A DNA stretch of 64,000 nt from CAKOSP01 sp964372145 (GCA_964372145.1 CAYJPM010000002.1:1-64000); one strand, 5' to 3'. Counted from the stretch's first letter, positions 35,659 through 45,323 are shown. The notes: a model not told the origin generated them from the sequence alone. Numbers and translations: made by a program.

Positions 35659-36708
35659 ATGAAAAAAATAATGTTATTTGCTTACACTAGAACTAATTTA
35701 GGAGATGATTTATTCGTCTTGAAGTTATTAAAAAAATATCCTGATACACAATTTTATATTCAAATACCTGATGAAAAATATTCACTATTTTTAAATAACT
35801 GTAAAAATATTATTATTTTAAAAGAAGAAAGAAATTTAGAAGCTATTAATATTCAAAATTATGATGCATTTATATACATTGTTGGATCTGTATTTAGAGA
35901 AAATATCGGAGGTATGAAAAAAATAAAAGAATTTAATGATTTTGCTGATCGATGTAATAATCATAATGTCCCTTTTATTTATATAAGTTGCAACTTTGAT
36001 AATAAATTTTCTAATGAATATTTTAAAGAATGTGAAAATTTATTTAAGAAATGCACTGATATTTGTTTTAGGGATTCACATTCTTATAATCTATTTAAAC
36101 ACATTAAATCTGTTAGATATGCACCTGATGTTATATTATCTTATGATATTGTAAAAAATAAGACAAAAAAAAATACTGTTGGTATTTCTGTAATTGATTT
36201 AAATATAAGACCGGAATTTCTTAGTTTAAGAGATAGATATATCAATTTTATTGTTCACAATATTAACCATTATGTTAATAACGGATACGACGTTTATTTA
36301 TTTTCTTTTTGTGAATATGAAGGAGATGAAGCTGCAATAAACACTATTTATGATACTGTTAATAGTAATATAAAAAATAATGTGAACAAAATTTTTTACA
36401 ATGGAAATGTTGACGAATTTTTGAATATTTTTACTTCAATGGAAAATATGATATGTCAAAGATTTCATTCCATGATTTTATCTATTATATCTGAACAGAA
36501 ACATGTTGTTGTTCCTTACAGTAAAAAAATCAATCATGTAATTGATGATTTAAATTTAAATAATAATATTTGTGATTTAGATAATATTTCAGATAACTTA
36601 CTTATAAACTTATCTAGTTTTAAATTAATCGATAATACAGAAGTCAAAAAATTAAATTACCATGCTAATGAACAAATTAAAATAGTTGATGAACTTATTA
36701 ATCAATAA
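35659..36708 (+). CDS. Polysaccharide pyruvyl transferase family protein
   Basis: The 349-residue protein matches the CsaB/WcaK family: MLFAYTRTNLGDDLFVLKLL at the N terminus, GGMKKIKEF, DICFRDSHSYNLF, RYAPDVIL and MICQRFHSMILSI. Family members transfer pyruvate from phosphoenolpyruvate to sugars of cell-wall or capsule polymers, where pyruvylated glycans can anchor S-layer-type proteins. RBS AAAGGAG precedes the ATG. With the two GT2 genes it makes a small surface-glycan cluster, each gene on its own transcript. Confidence 0.82.
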   Translation: MKKIMLFAYTRTNLGDDLFVLKLLKKYPDTQFYIQIPDEKYSLFLNNCKNIIILKEERNLEAINIQNYDAFIYIVGSVFRENIGGMKKIKEFNDFADRCNNHNVPFIYISCNFDNKFSNEYFKECENLFKKCTDICFRDSHSYNLFKHIKSVRYAPDVILSYDIVKNKTKKNTVGISVIDLNIRPEFLSLRDRYINFIVHNINHYVNNGYDVYLFSFCEYEGDEAAINTIYDTVNSNIKNNVNKIFYNGNVDEFLNIFTSMENMICQRFHSMILSIISEQKHVVVPYSKKINHVIDDLNLNNNICDLDNISDNLLINLSSFKLIDNTEVKKLNYHANEQIKIVDELINQ

Positions 36709-36736
36709 AAAAATGTGACTTTAATCACATTTTTTT
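36707..36736. terminator. Terminator shared by the pyruvyltransferase and a small peptide gene
   Basis: AAAAAATGTGA and TCACATTTTTT with a six-base loop; T runs on both strands. Confidence 0.8.
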
Positions 36737-36800
36737 ATTTTAGTTTTTCAGTTCCTTTGATTCCAAAAAATCTTTTGATGTTTTCAATAATTTTTTTCAT
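36735..36800 (-). CDS. Candidate 21-residue cationic amphipathic peptide
   Basis: A short frame with a good ribosome-binding site (AGAGGTG, eight bases before ATG 36800) encodes a peptide beginning MKKIIENIKRFFGIKG and ending in lysine. Seven of 21 residues are K or R, and they alternate with I/F so that a helix would be amphipathic. A strong terminator follows directly. No homologue is recognised. It may be a bacteriocin-like or signalling peptide, a membrane-acting small protein, or a short leader. Confidence 0.45.
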   Translation of the reverse strand: MKKIIENIKRFFGIKGTEKLK

Positions 36801-36841
36801 ATTTCTTCACCTCTGTTAAAATATATGAAATAGATTATTTA

Positions 36842-37132
36842 TTATAACTTATTTAATTCATCTTTTATTTTGTTTATATCATTTAATAATAATATTTTGT
36901 TTATTTTTTCTTTTAAATATAGATATTTTAAAGTATTTTCATACTCTTCTAATTTTTCTTCTGTTTGATTTATAGATTTCGAAACAAATGCTCTTGAAAC
37001 TTTTTTAATATCAGCTATTTCTTGTAAACTTAGATTTTCTTCATAGTAAAGTTTAAATATTTCTTTTTGATTATCAGTAAATAAATTACCATATATATCA
37101 AATAATTGATTAAAATATATTAATTTATCCAT
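36842..37132 (-). CDS. ylxM: YlxM family DNA-binding-like protein (SRP-associated)
   Basis: The 96-residue all-helical protein belongs to UPF0122/YlxM: NQLFDIYGNLFTDNQKEIFKLYYEENLSLQEIADIKKVSRAFVSKSINQTEEKL, with a sigma-region-4-like helix-turn-helix. It is one base after the ftsY stop; ylxM beside ftsY or ffh is a conserved arrangement. In streptococci YlxM modulates signal recognition particle GTPase activity. ffh itself is not in this window. Confidence 0.88.
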   Translation of the reverse strand: MDKLIYFNQLFDIYGNLFTDNQKEIFKLYYEENLSLQEIADIKKVSRAFVSKSINQTEEKLEEYENTLKYLYLKEKINKILLLNDINKIKDELNKL

Positions 37133-37133
37133 A

Positions 37134-38117
37134 TTACATCATATCCTTAAATAAACCATATATATAATTTTCAATATCAAATGTTTTTAAATCTGTCATT
37201 TTTTCTCCTAATCCGATAAACTTAACCGGTATATTTACCTTTTCTTTTATAGCAAGCACTATACCACCTTTAGCAGTTCCATCTAATTTAGTAAGCACCA
37301 TTCCTGTTATATTTGTTATTTCTTTAAAGTTTTCAGCTTGCATAATACCATTTTGTCCAGTAGATGCATCTATTACTAATAAAGTTTCATGTGGTGCATT
37401 ATCTATTTCATTACCTATAACTTTATTTATTTTTTCTAGTTCTTTCATTAGATTTACTTTATTTTGTAATCTACCTGCAGTATCTATAAGTATAATATCT
37501 GATTTAATTTCTTTACCATATTTAAGACCATCATATATAACACTTGCTGGATCACTGTTTTCTTTTCCATAAAAGTCTGATTTAGTTCTTTCAGACCACA
37601 CTTTAAGTTGTTCAGTTGCTCCTGCTCTAAATGTATCTCCTGCGATAAGTAGAACTTTTTTATTGTCACTAACATACTTATGAGCTAATTTTGCAATAGA
37701 GGTTGTTTTCCCTACTCCGTTAACTCCTACTACTAAAATAACAGTCGGTCCATTTTCTTGAATATTTATTTTATCTGTTAATGTATCATTATTAACATAT
37801 ATAATGAATAATTCATCTACTATGATTTCTTTTAGATATTCTACGTCAGTAATTTTTTCTTTTTTTACTCTATCTCTTAATTTATCTAAAAAATCCATAA
37901 CTGTATTAACACCAATATCAGCCATAATTAAAATATTTTCTAATTCTTCAAAATATTCTTCAGTTATTTTTTTATGTGTTTTACCTAAATTAATTAACTT
38001 AGAAGTGAATTCTTCTCTTGTTTTTTCTAATCCTTCTTCATAAATTTTTAATTCTTCTTTTTCTTCTTTTGTTTCTTTCTTGTTAATAAAACTTTTAATC
38101 TTATCAAATAATCCCAT
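37134..38117 (-). CDS. ftsY: Signal recognition particle receptor FtsY
   Basis: The 327-residue SRP-receptor GTPase docks ribosome-SRP complexes at the membrane. It has a short charged N-terminal A region (rich in K/E, about 30 residues) and an NG domain: GVNGVGKTTSIAKLA (P loop, about 131-145), DTFRAGATEQL, DTAGRLQNK, TKLDGTAKGG and GLGEKMTDL. Length is typical of the short Gram-positive form. RBS AAGGTG. Co-transcribed with ylxM. Confidence 0.95.
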   Translation of the reverse strand: MGLFDKIKSFINKKETKEEKEELKIYEEGLEKTREEFTSKLINLGKTHKKITEEYFEELENILIMADIGVNTVMDFLDKLRDRVKKEKITDVEYLKEIIVDELFIIYVNNDTLTDKINIQENGPTVILVVGVNGVGKTTSIAKLAHKYVSDNKKVLLIAGDTFRAGATEQLKVWSERTKSDFYGKENSDPASVIYDGLKYGKEIKSDIILIDTAGRLQNKVNLMKELEKINKVIGNEIDNAPHETLLVIDASTGQNGIMQAENFKEITNITGMVLTKLDGTAKGGIVLAIKEKVNIPVKFIGLGEKMTDLKTFDIENYIYGLFKDMM

Positions 38118-38167
38118 GATTAATCACCTTTTTCTATTATAAGTTATCTTAATTAATATTGCTACTA

Positions 38168-38560
38168 TTAATTATCAAAATTCCAAATTCCTAATTGTCC
38201 CTTCGCTTTTATCGGTTTAATAACTTCAATGTTATCAAATACAAAACCATACCTTCCTACTTCATATCTACCACATATGTACTCTTTTATATTTGTATTT
38301 TTCAAATTAATAATATATTCTTCTGTAAATTCTATGCAATCTACTAAGTTGGCTTTACATAATATATACCCAGGATTGAATTCTAAATTTTCAATAACAT
38401 CAAAAAAATCTTTATCTTTTCTTTTTAAATTATCTTTTGTTAAACTAGCATGAATATATATTTCACCACGATATTTAGTTTTCCAACTTCTTGTTTCTAT
38501 TTTTTTAATTCCACTTTTTATTAGCGTTGCAAATGGTTCTTTTATACTTATAACTTTCAT
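38168..38560 (-). CDS. ASCH-domain RNA-binding-like protein
   Basis: From ATG 38560 (RBS GGAG, seven bases upstream; an upstream ATG at 38605 has none) the protein is 130 residues and is almost entirely an ASCH domain: MKVISIKEPFATLIKSGIKKIETRSWKTKYRGEIYIHAS, with the IKxxETR motif, and a C-terminal GQLGIWNFD. ASCH domains have a PUA-like fold and are thought to bind RNA or modified nucleotides; one group hydrolyses N4-acetylcytidine. The specific role is unknown. Confidence 0.85.
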   Translation of the reverse strand: MKVISIKEPFATLIKSGIKKIETRSWKTKYRGEIYIHASLTKDNLKRKDKDFFDVIENLEFNPGYILCKANLVDCIEFTEEYIINLKNTNIKEYICGRYEVGRYGFVFDNIEVIKPIKAKGQLGIWNFDN

Positions 38561-38598
38561 AAATAACTCCATATTAAGTATAACAAACATTCGTGTAA

Positions 38599-38627
38599 TA
38601 GACAAATAATATAAAGTATGTTATAAT
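38599..38627 (+). promoter_or_regulatory. Promoter of rnjA
   Basis: TAGACA (38599-38604), a 17-bp spacer and TATAAT (38622-38627). Confidence 0.75.
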
Positions 38628-38676
38628 TAGTGCATCCAAAAACTTTATATTTTAGATTTTAAGAAAGAAGGAAATT

Positions 38677-40341
38677 ATGAAAAATAATAGCGCTACGTCT
38701 ATTGTAGCTTTAGGTGGCCTTGGTGAGGTCGGAAAAAACATGTATGTGGTAACACATGAAGAAGAAATAGTAATTATTGATGCTGGAGTTATGTTTCCAG
38801 AAGATGAATTACTTGGTATAGATTATGTTATTCAAGACATAACTTATTTAAGAAAAAATAAAGATAAAATTAAAGGATTAATTATAACACATGGTCATGA
38901 AGATCATATAGGTGGAATTTCATTTTTACTTAACGCTATTGAGATACCAAATATTTGGGCTCCAAAAATAGCAATTGACTTAATGAAAAAGAAATTAGAT
39001 GAAAAACATATTAGATATGAAAATTTCGTTGAAATAAATAAGGATTTAACTGTAGAAACAAAATACTTTAAATTTAATTTTATTAATACTACTCACTCTA
39101 TTCCTGATTCATTTGCTATAGTTGTAAAAACTCCGAATGGAACAATATTTGAAACAGGAGATTTTAAATTTGATTTAACTCCAATTGGTCCAATGGCAGA
39201 TTTACATAAAATGGCTGAAGCTGGTACTAAAGGAGTTACACTTTTATTAAGTGATTCTACTAACGCTTTATCTGAAGGTTTTTCAAAAAGTGAAAGTACT
39301 GTTGATGAAACTTTAAATGATATCATAGGAAAACATTTAGGAAGAGTTATTATTGCAACATTTGCATCAAATATATTTAGATTAAAACATATTATTGAAA
39401 CATGTAAAACATATAATCGTAAAATTATAGTTTTTGGTAGAAGCATGGAAAATAATATAGAATTATCTTTACAAAATGGTTTATTAAATGATAGATCAAT
39501 GTTTATTAACGCTAATGAAGCTAAAAGTTTAAAAAGTCATGAGATATGTATATTATGTACTGGTTCTCAAGGTGAACCACTAGCAGCTTTATCTAGAATT
39601 GCTAATGGATCTCATAAACAAATATCTTTAATTCCTGATGATTTAGTAGTATTTTCATCAAGTCCTATTCCTGGGAATTCTAATAGTATTAATAAAATTA
39701 TTAATAAATTATATTTAAGAGGTGTAAGAGTATTTACTAATTCAGAATTTTCTGACATACATACATCAGGACATGGTAAAATTGAAGAATTAAAATTAAT
39801 GCTTAGACTTATTAAACCAAAATATTTTATGCCAATGCATGGTGAATACAGAATGCTTAAAGCACATGGTGAGATTGCCGAAGAAATTGGTATACCAAAC
39901 GAAAATATATTTATTTGTAAGAATGGTGATACTATTGAACTTAAAAATGGTATAGTTACTAGAGGTTCTAGAGTTCAAGCTGGAGATGTTTACGTTGATG
40001 GTTCTAGAATTGGTGATATTGGTGGAGTTGTTATTAAAGATAGAAAACTTATGAGTCAAGATGGTATTTTGATATCTATCTTAAATATAAATGTTAATAC
40101 GAAAAAATTATTACTTAAACCAAATGTAACTGCTAGAGGATTTGTTCTTGTTAATGAAAATTTAGATTTAATGAGAAAAATAGAAGAAAAAATCACTATT
40201 ATAGTTAATGAATTTTTATCTAAATCCCCTTACAGTTATACTGATTTAAAAAATCAAATAATTTTAGAATTATTACCGTTTATAACAAATTTAACTGGTA
40301 GACACCCAATTATATTACCTGTTATTATGGAAGTTAAATAA
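38677..40341 (+). CDS. rnjA: Ribonuclease J
   Basis: The 554-residue metallo-beta-lactamase/beta-CASP ribonuclease has 5'-3' exonuclease and endonuclease activity in mRNA decay and rRNA maturation. Zinc-binding motif THGHEDHIGG is at about residues 74-83. The beta-CASP region contains TFASNIFRLKHII and GRSMENN; then CTGSQGEPLAALSRI, HTSGHGKIEELKLML and PKYFMPMHGEYRML follow. Length fits RNase J1/J2. RBS AGAAGG. The converging gene downstream is the other major decay nuclease, rny, across a shared hairpin. Confidence 0.95.
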   Translation: MKNNSATSIVALGGLGEVGKNMYVVTHEEEIVIIDAGVMFPEDELLGIDYVIQDITYLRKNKDKIKGLIITHGHEDHIGGISFLLNAIEIPNIWAPKIAIDLMKKKLDEKHIRYENFVEINKDLTVETKYFKFNFINTTHSIPDSFAIVVKTPNGTIFETGDFKFDLTPIGPMADLHKMAEAGTKGVTLLLSDSTNALSEGFSKSESTVDETLNDIIGKHLGRVIIATFASNIFRLKHIIETCKTYNRKIIVFGRSMENNIELSLQNGLLNDRSMFINANEAKSLKSHEICILCTGSQGEPLAALSRIANGSHKQISLIPDDLVVFSSSPIPGNSNSINKIINKLYLRGVRVFTNSEFSDIHTSGHGKIEELKLMLRLIKPKYFMPMHGEYRMLKAHGEIAEEIGIPNENIFICKNGDTIELKNGIVTRGSRVQAGDVYVDGSRIGDIGGVVIKDRKLMSQDGILISILNINVNTKKLLLKPNVTARGFVLVNENLDLMRKIEEKITIIVNEFLSKSPYSYTDLKNQIILELLPFITNLTGRHPIILPVIMEVK

Positions 40342-40347
40342 TATTAA

Positions 40348-40376
40348 CTTCTTTTTTTGTGCAATAAAAAAAGAAG
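40348..40376. terminator. Bidirectional terminator between rnjA and rny
   Basis: CTTCTTTTTTT and AAAAAAAGAAG around a seven-base loop. Confidence 0.7.
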
Positions 40377-40378
40377 CA

Positions 40379-41932
40379 TTATTTTGCTTCTTCTAAGACT
40401 CTTGTTTCTCTTATAACATTTATTTTAACTGTACCAGGATATTGCATTTCTTTTTCAATTCTTTCTTTAATATCTCTAGCTATTTTATAAGTATTGGCAT
40501 CATCTACTTCACCAGGTTTAACCATTACTCTAAGTTCTCTACCTGCTTGCATAGCGTATGTTTTTTCAACACCGTCGTACGAATTACCTATTTCTTCAAG
40601 TTGCTCTAAACGTTTAATATAGTTTTCTAATGAATCATTTCTAGCTCCAGGTCTTGCTGCTGATAATGTATCTGCAATTGCTACTAAAACTGAAATAACA
40701 CTTTTTGCTTCTTCATCACCATGATGAGATGCAATTGAATTAATTACTACATCATGCTCTTTATATTTCTTGGCAAATGATGCACCAATTTCAACATGAG
40801 AACCTTCAATTTCAAAATCTATTGCTTTACCTAAATCATGCATTAAACCAGCTCTTTTTGCTAAGTGAACATTTTCTCCTAGTTCGCTAGCCATTAATCC
40901 AGTAAGGTTTGCTACTTCAATTGAATGAGTTAAGGCATTTTGACCATAACTTGTTCTGAAATGTAACTTACCAATTAAAGTTATTATTTCTGGATCTACT
41001 TTTGTAATACCTAAATCTGTAACTGTTTTGTTACCTATTTCAATAATTTTCGAATTAAAATCATTTGAAACTTTTTCATATATTTCTTCAATTCTCGATG
41101 GATGAATCCTTCCATCTTTAATAAGTGTTTCAATAGTGATTTTCGCTATCTCTCTGCGTAAAGGATCAAAAGATGATATAACTATAAATTCAGGTGTATC
41201 ATCTATTATTAAATCTACTCCTGTTATTGATTCAATAGTTCTAATATTTCTTCCTTCTCTTCCTATTAATCTACCTTTCATATCATCACTTGGTAAATTT
41301 ATAGTACTAACAGTTTGTTCATTTACTACGTCGTCTGCATATCTTTCCATAGAACTAACGATTAATTGTTTTGCTTTTTCGTTAGCTTCTAATTTTGCTT
41401 TACTTTCTTCAGAACGTATAAATTCTGCGATTTCAAGTGACATGTTTTTTTCAACAATGTCCATTATTTTGTCTTTTGCTTTTTCTTTGCTTAAACCTGA
41501 AATTTTTTCAAGTTCTGCTACTTCTTGTTTAAGTAGCTTATCCATTTTTTCTTCTTTTTCTTGTATATTATTTTGTCTTGCTAATAACCCTTTTTCTTTT
41601 TCTTCTATTAACTGATCTCTTTTTTGTAGCATTTCTTCTCTTTTATCTAAGTTTGATTCTCTTGTTAATAGTCTGTCTTCGCTTGCTAAAATTTCAGATT
41701 TTCTTTCTTTAATTTCAGCGTCAGTTTCTTTTTTTAATTTATATGATTCTTCTTTTAATTCAAGTAAACTGTCTCTCTTATGTTTATCAGCTTCTTTTTT
41801 TGCATTTTCAATAATTTTATTAGCATTTTTTTCTGTATTTGATTTTTTAAAATAATTTATTAACCAAATTGTAAGTATACCTATTACTATACCAAGAATA
41901 AGAGCTAAAATGGAATATAAAATATTCTCCAT
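40379..41932 (-). CDS. rny: Ribonuclease Y
   Basis: The 517-residue membrane-anchored endonuclease starts bulk mRNA decay. N-terminal membrane helix (4-24), a long coiled coil rich in K/E (about 30-200), a KH domain (GRLIGREGRNIRTIESITGV, about 221-240) and an HD domain with LMHDLGKAID and SHHGDEEAKS. All expected catalytic residues are visible. Length is the family norm (about 520). RBS AAGGAGG. recA precedes it on the same strand, as in many Bacilli, but a hairpin separates them. Confidence 0.96.
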   Translation of the reverse strand: MENILYSILALILGIVIGILTIWLINYFKKSNTEKNANKIIENAKKEADKHKRDSLLELKEESYKLKKETDAEIKERKSEILASEDRLLTRESNLDKREEMLQKRDQLIEEKEKGLLARQNNIQEKEEKMDKLLKQEVAELEKISGLSKEKAKDKIMDIVEKNMSLEIAEFIRSEESKAKLEANEKAKQLIVSSMERYADDVVNEQTVSTINLPSDDMKGRLIGREGRNIRTIESITGVDLIIDDTPEFIVISSFDPLRREIAKITIETLIKDGRIHPSRIEEIYEKVSNDFNSKIIEIGNKTVTDLGITKVDPEIITLIGKLHFRTSYGQNALTHSIEVANLTGLMASELGENVHLAKRAGLMHDLGKAIDFEIEGSHVEIGASFAKKYKEHDVVINSIASHHGDEEAKSVISVLVAIADTLSAARPGARNDSLENYIKRLEQLEEIGNSYDGVEKTYAMQAGRELRVMVKPGEVDDANTYKIARDIKERIEKEMQYPGTVKINVIRETRVLEEAK

Positions 41933-41957
41933 TTCTCCTCCTTGTTTTAGAAATTAA

Positions 41958-41990
41958 AATAACCTCTATATATTTATTATAGAAGTTATT
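41958..41990 (-). terminator. Terminator of recA
   Basis: AATAACCTCTATA and its near-complement (one mismatch) with a seven-base loop, followed by TTTTAATTT. Confidence 0.65.
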
Positions 41991-42022
41991 AGATAAATTA
42001 GCAAGTTATTTTAAAAATTAAT

Positions 42023-43048
42023 TTATTTATCGGCATTTTTTTTATTATTAAAATTGTAATATTCACGTACTTTATCGTTGATTTCTTGTTTTATATCTTC
42101 ATTTTCTTTTAGGAAATGTTTTACATTTTCTTTTCCCTGTCCTATTTTGTCACCTTGATATGAATACCATGCACCACTTTTTTCTACTATTCCTATTTCT
42201 GATGCTAAATCAATAAGCTCACCTTCTTTTGATATTCCTTCACCATACATAATATCAACTTGAGCAGTTTTAAATGGAGGAGCAACTTTGTTTTTAACTA
42301 TTTTTATATTTGTTTTATTTCCTATTACTTGATCTCCTAATTTGATTTGTTCTCCTCTTCTTATATCTAATCTAATTGTTGAATAAAATTTCAAAGCTCT
42401 TCCACCTGGTGTAGTTTCTGGATTACCAAACATAACCCCAACTTTTTCTCTTAATTGGTTAATAAATATTGCTGTTGTATTAGTTTTATTCATAATCCCC
42501 GATAATTTTCTTAAAGCTTGTGACATTAATCTTGCTTGAAGTCCAACATGAGAATCTCCCATTTCACCATCTATTTCTGCTTGAGGAACTAATGCTGCTA
42601 CTGAATCTATAATTATTAAACTAACTGCTTCACTTCTTACTAATGCTTCACATATTTCTAGGGCTTGTTCTCCAGTATCTGGTTGCGATAATAAAAGTTC
42701 ATTTATATTAACTCCTAAAGCTTTTGCATATACTGGATCTAGAGCATGTTCTGCATCTATAAATGCAGCTCTTCCACCATTTTTTTGTACAGCTGCTACC
42801 GCTTCTAACGCTATTGTAGTTTTACCACTTGATTCAGGTCCAAATATTTCTATTATTCTTCCTTTAGGAAATCCACCTACTCCTAAACCAACATCTAATG
42901 CAAGTGATCCTGATGATACTACATCTATTTCTATATGTTCTTTACCACCTAACTTCATTATTGCTCCTGCACCAAATTGTTTTTCTATGTCTGCTAAAAC
43001 TTGTTCCAATACTTTATCTTTATTTTTTACTTCTGTTGATTTTTTCAT
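42023..43048 (-). CDS. recA: Recombinase RecA
   Basis: The 341-residue recombinase carries out strand exchange and activates the SOS response. Walker A GPESSGKTTIALEAVA (about 69-84), Walker B LIIIDSVAALVP, loop L2 region NQLREKVGVMFGNPETTPGGRALKF. The lysine-rich C-terminal tail (NFNNKKNADK) is short. It is monocistronic, with a promoter and a LexA-like site upstream. Confidence 0.97.
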   Translation of the reverse strand: MKKSTEVKNKDKVLEQVLADIEKQFGAGAIMKLGGKEHIEIDVVSSGSLALDVGLGVGGFPKGRIIEIFGPESSGKTTIALEAVAAVQKNGGRAAFIDAEHALDPVYAKALGVNINELLLSQPDTGEQALEICEALVRSEAVSLIIIDSVAALVPQAEIDGEMGDSHVGLQARLMSQALRKLSGIMNKTNTTAIFINQLREKVGVMFGNPETTPGGRALKFYSTIRLDIRRGEQIKLGDQVIGNKTNIKIVKNKVAPPFKTAQVDIMYGEGISKEGELIDLASEIGIVEKSGAWYSYQGDKIGQGKENVKHFLKENEDIKQEINDKVREYYNFNNKKNADK

Positions 43049-43081
43049 TTTTTCTCCTTATATTAACTCTGATACAACTAC

Positions 43082-43132
43082 ATTGTATATTAAAAAAAAA
43101 CAAATGTCAACACAAAATCGAACAAATGTTTT
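43082..43132 (-). promoter_or_regulatory. recA promoter with a putative LexA (SOS) box
   Basis: TTGACA (43105-43110), a 17-bp spacer and TACAAT (43082-43087) on the minus strand. Eight bases upstream of the -35 lies CGAACAAATGTTTT (43119-43132), close to the Bacillota SOS box CGAAC-N4-GTTCG (weaker right half). Confidence 0.6.
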
Positions 43133-43138
43133 TATTTA

Positions 43139-44029
43139 TTAATTTCTTCTATTACTACTTACTAATTCAATATCATTTGTAAGTTGTTTAACTCTTTCTA
43201 TTATTCTTCTAGCTTTAACAAAATCTTCAGTATTTTTAGTTATAGCTAAGTGTGATTCCAATTCTTTTATATTTAAATTTGAAGTAAAAAATGTAGGCAT
43301 ACTTTCAGTCATTCTATATTGTAAAATAGAACCTAATATTTCATCTCTTCCCCATGATGAAACATTTTCTGCTCCAATGTCATCTATAAGTAGCAAGTCT
43401 ATATTTTTATAATATTCAACTTTTCTTTCTAATAAATCAAAATTATCTCTCAAACTTCTTAATAATTCTGGAAAATATACTATTTCGCTATTTACATGTT
43501 TTTTTTCCATTAACTCATTAAATAATGCTGATATTAAAAATGTTTTACCTGCTCCAAATGATCCGTGTAAAAATAAACCTTTTTGTTTTTTATTCGGATC
43601 ATAATTATCGTAAAAATTTTTTAACCATTTGATAATTTCTATTCTGTTTTTATCTTTTATATCTATATCTTTCATTCTTGCATTATCTAATTCACTTTTA
43701 CTAGTTACTTTGTTTTTTGCATCAGTATCAAATTTCTTTTTATATTTACAAGGAGTATATACAAAGTTAATTCTATCTTCATATTTTTCTGGAAAATATA
43801 CATAACCTTCTAATCTATTTTTACATTCATATAAACCTTTGCAAGACTTACATTTTTTTAATTCATCTATTGTGTCATTTAATTTAGTTACATTTTGCAT
43901 AATAGTTTTTTCACTGATTTTAAGTCTTGTAACTAGTGCTTTAAATTCATCTTTAGACATAGATTCGTCATATGATTTTCTTATTGCATTTTCAACTTTT
44001 TTTCTATTTGGTACAGTTAATTTTTCCAT
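43139..44029 (-). CDS. dnaI: Primosomal protein DnaI (helicase loader)
   Basis: The 296-residue AAA+ loader places DnaB-type helicase on DNA. The N-terminal domain contains the zinc-site pattern CKSCKGLYECKNR ... YTPCKYK (Cys residues near 58, 61, 66, 93). The AAA+ domain has LFLHGSFGAGKTFLISAL (Walker A), LLLIDDIGAEN (Walker B) and a C-terminal RRIIERVK segment. It follows dnaB with a one-base overlap, the usual dnaB-dnaI pair of Bacilli. Confidence 0.93.
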   Translation of the reverse strand: MEKLTVPNRKKVENAIRKSYDESMSKDEFKALVTRLKISEKTIMQNVTKLNDTIDELKKCKSCKGLYECKNRLEGYVYFPEKYEDRINFVYTPCKYKKKFDTDAKNKVTSKSELDNARMKDIDIKDKNRIEIIKWLKNFYDNYDPNKKQKGLFLHGSFGAGKTFLISALFNELMEKKHVNSEIVYFPELLRSLRDNFDLLERKVEYYKNIDLLLIDDIGAENVSSWGRDEILGSILQYRMTESMPTFFTSNLNIKELESHLAITKNTEDFVKARRIIERVKQLTNDIELVSSNRRN

Positions 44030-45300
44030 TAATTAAACTCCTTTAATAAATTATTCAATTCATCTTCTTGTTCTTTTGATAAATCATCACTTTTATTACT
44101 ATTATCAAACCATGCAGGTACTTTAGTTTCTTTAACTTTTGTTACTTTAGTTTTTCTTATTGTTTTTTTATGTTCTTTTTCAGCAAATTCCATTGCTTCT
44201 TTAGCTGTTTTAAGATTTGCTCTGCTCCACTGAGCTGCTATGGTTTCAACATATGCATTGGTAAGTTTATTATTATTTTTACGAAGTACATAATCTATTA
44301 ATACGTTTACAACTGATGGAGATAATTCCATATCTACTATTAACATTTCTAATAATTTTAAATCTCTACTCGTAGGATTAACACCTCTGTTTTTTCCTTT
44401 TAAAAAATCATAAGGTGTCGTATTATCAAATAACGCTATAATTTTCCCTTTCATAGACAAATCTCCATCTGGGTTTTTTAAGTAATCAGGTTGTGCTCTA
44501 TAAACTAATGTTGGAAGTGCATTATTGTTAAATTGATATAATTTACGTGTTGCAATTCTTAATTCTTTTTTATCTATCATTCCAAATTCATTTAAAACAG
44601 TCCTTATAATTTCAGCCATTTTACTAGTATCAATATTATAAATAAAGGCTAACATGTTTATTAAATGTTTTGTTTTTTTATTTAACGCTCTGTCATTTAT
44701 TAAACCTTTTGGTATTGCAGATACTAACATATCAAAATCTATTTTTTCATTTACGTTTATATTATTTATAGATCTTTCCCTTATATCCCCAGTGTTATTG
44801 AAATTACCACTTTCATATACTTCATCTAGTAATTTAGTTATTTCTGTATATTCTCTTACATCTACTTTAATTTTGTGGTAAAAAGATTTTAATCTATCAT
44901 ATTCATCCTTACCTATATTATTATATAAAACTACACTAAGTATTGGATGAGAGAAAAATTCATACGGAGATAACGGTGAATATAATTCATATATATAACT
45001 ATTAATTTCACCTTCTTTTATATATGTTTTTAAAAGTCCTATTGACTCAAGTGATTCTCTTGAACTTTTAATTATGTTTAAATTAGCTTTTAACATACTC
45101 ATTAAGTGATGATGATTAAGTTTTCGACTAAATGACTCAGAGTATTCTAAATCGTGCCATAAAGCTAAATATAGACTATTTGCAAGTGGTCCTATTATAG
45201 GTTCATATAATGCTACTAAAATTTTACGATCAAAGTCAGTTAGAATTGTTTTATTTACTACTCTATACTCATCTGCTGGTAATAATGTAAATTTATCCAT
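44029..45300 (-). CDS. dnaB: Replication initiation and membrane attachment protein DnaB
   Basis: From ATG 45300 the protein has 423 residues. It matches Bacillus DnaB (not the helicase): FTLLPADEYRVVNKTILTDFD at the N terminus, winged-helix region LYEPIIGPLANSLYLALW, and a C-terminal DnaD/DnaB_2 domain near 300-390. It acts with DnaD and DnaI in primosome assembly at the origin. The promoter at 45324 would start the transcript near 45317, so the upstream ATG at 45318 is excluded. An in-frame GTG two codons before 45300 is an alternative start. Confidence 0.9.
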   Translation of the reverse strand: MDKFTLLPADEYRVVNKTILTDFDRKILVALYEPIIGPLANSLYLALWHDLEYSESFSRKLNHHHLMSMLKANLNIIKSSRESLESIGLLKTYIKEGEINSYIYELYSPLSPYEFFSHPILSVVLYNNIGKDEYDRLKSFYHKIKVDVREYTEITKLLDEVYESGNFNNTGDIRERSINNINVNEKIDFDMLVSAIPKGLINDRALNKKTKHLINMLAFIYNIDTSKMAEIIRTVLNEFGMIDKKELRIATRKLYQFNNNALPTLVYRAQPDYLKNPDGDLSMKGKIIALFDNTTPYDFLKGKNRGVNPTSRDLKLLEMLIVDMELSPSVVNVLIDYVLRKNNNKLTNAYVETIAAQWSRANLKTAKEAMEFAEKEHKKTIRKTKVTKVKETKVPAWFDNSNKSDDLSKEQEDELNNLLKEFN

Positions 45301-45323
45301 GTGCACGAATCCTTTCATGTAAT

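Noticed and set aside
41136..41615. 159-codon plus-strand frame inside rny
   Set aside because: It is the antisense shadow of the repetitive K/E-rich coiled coil; no start site and no plausible protein.
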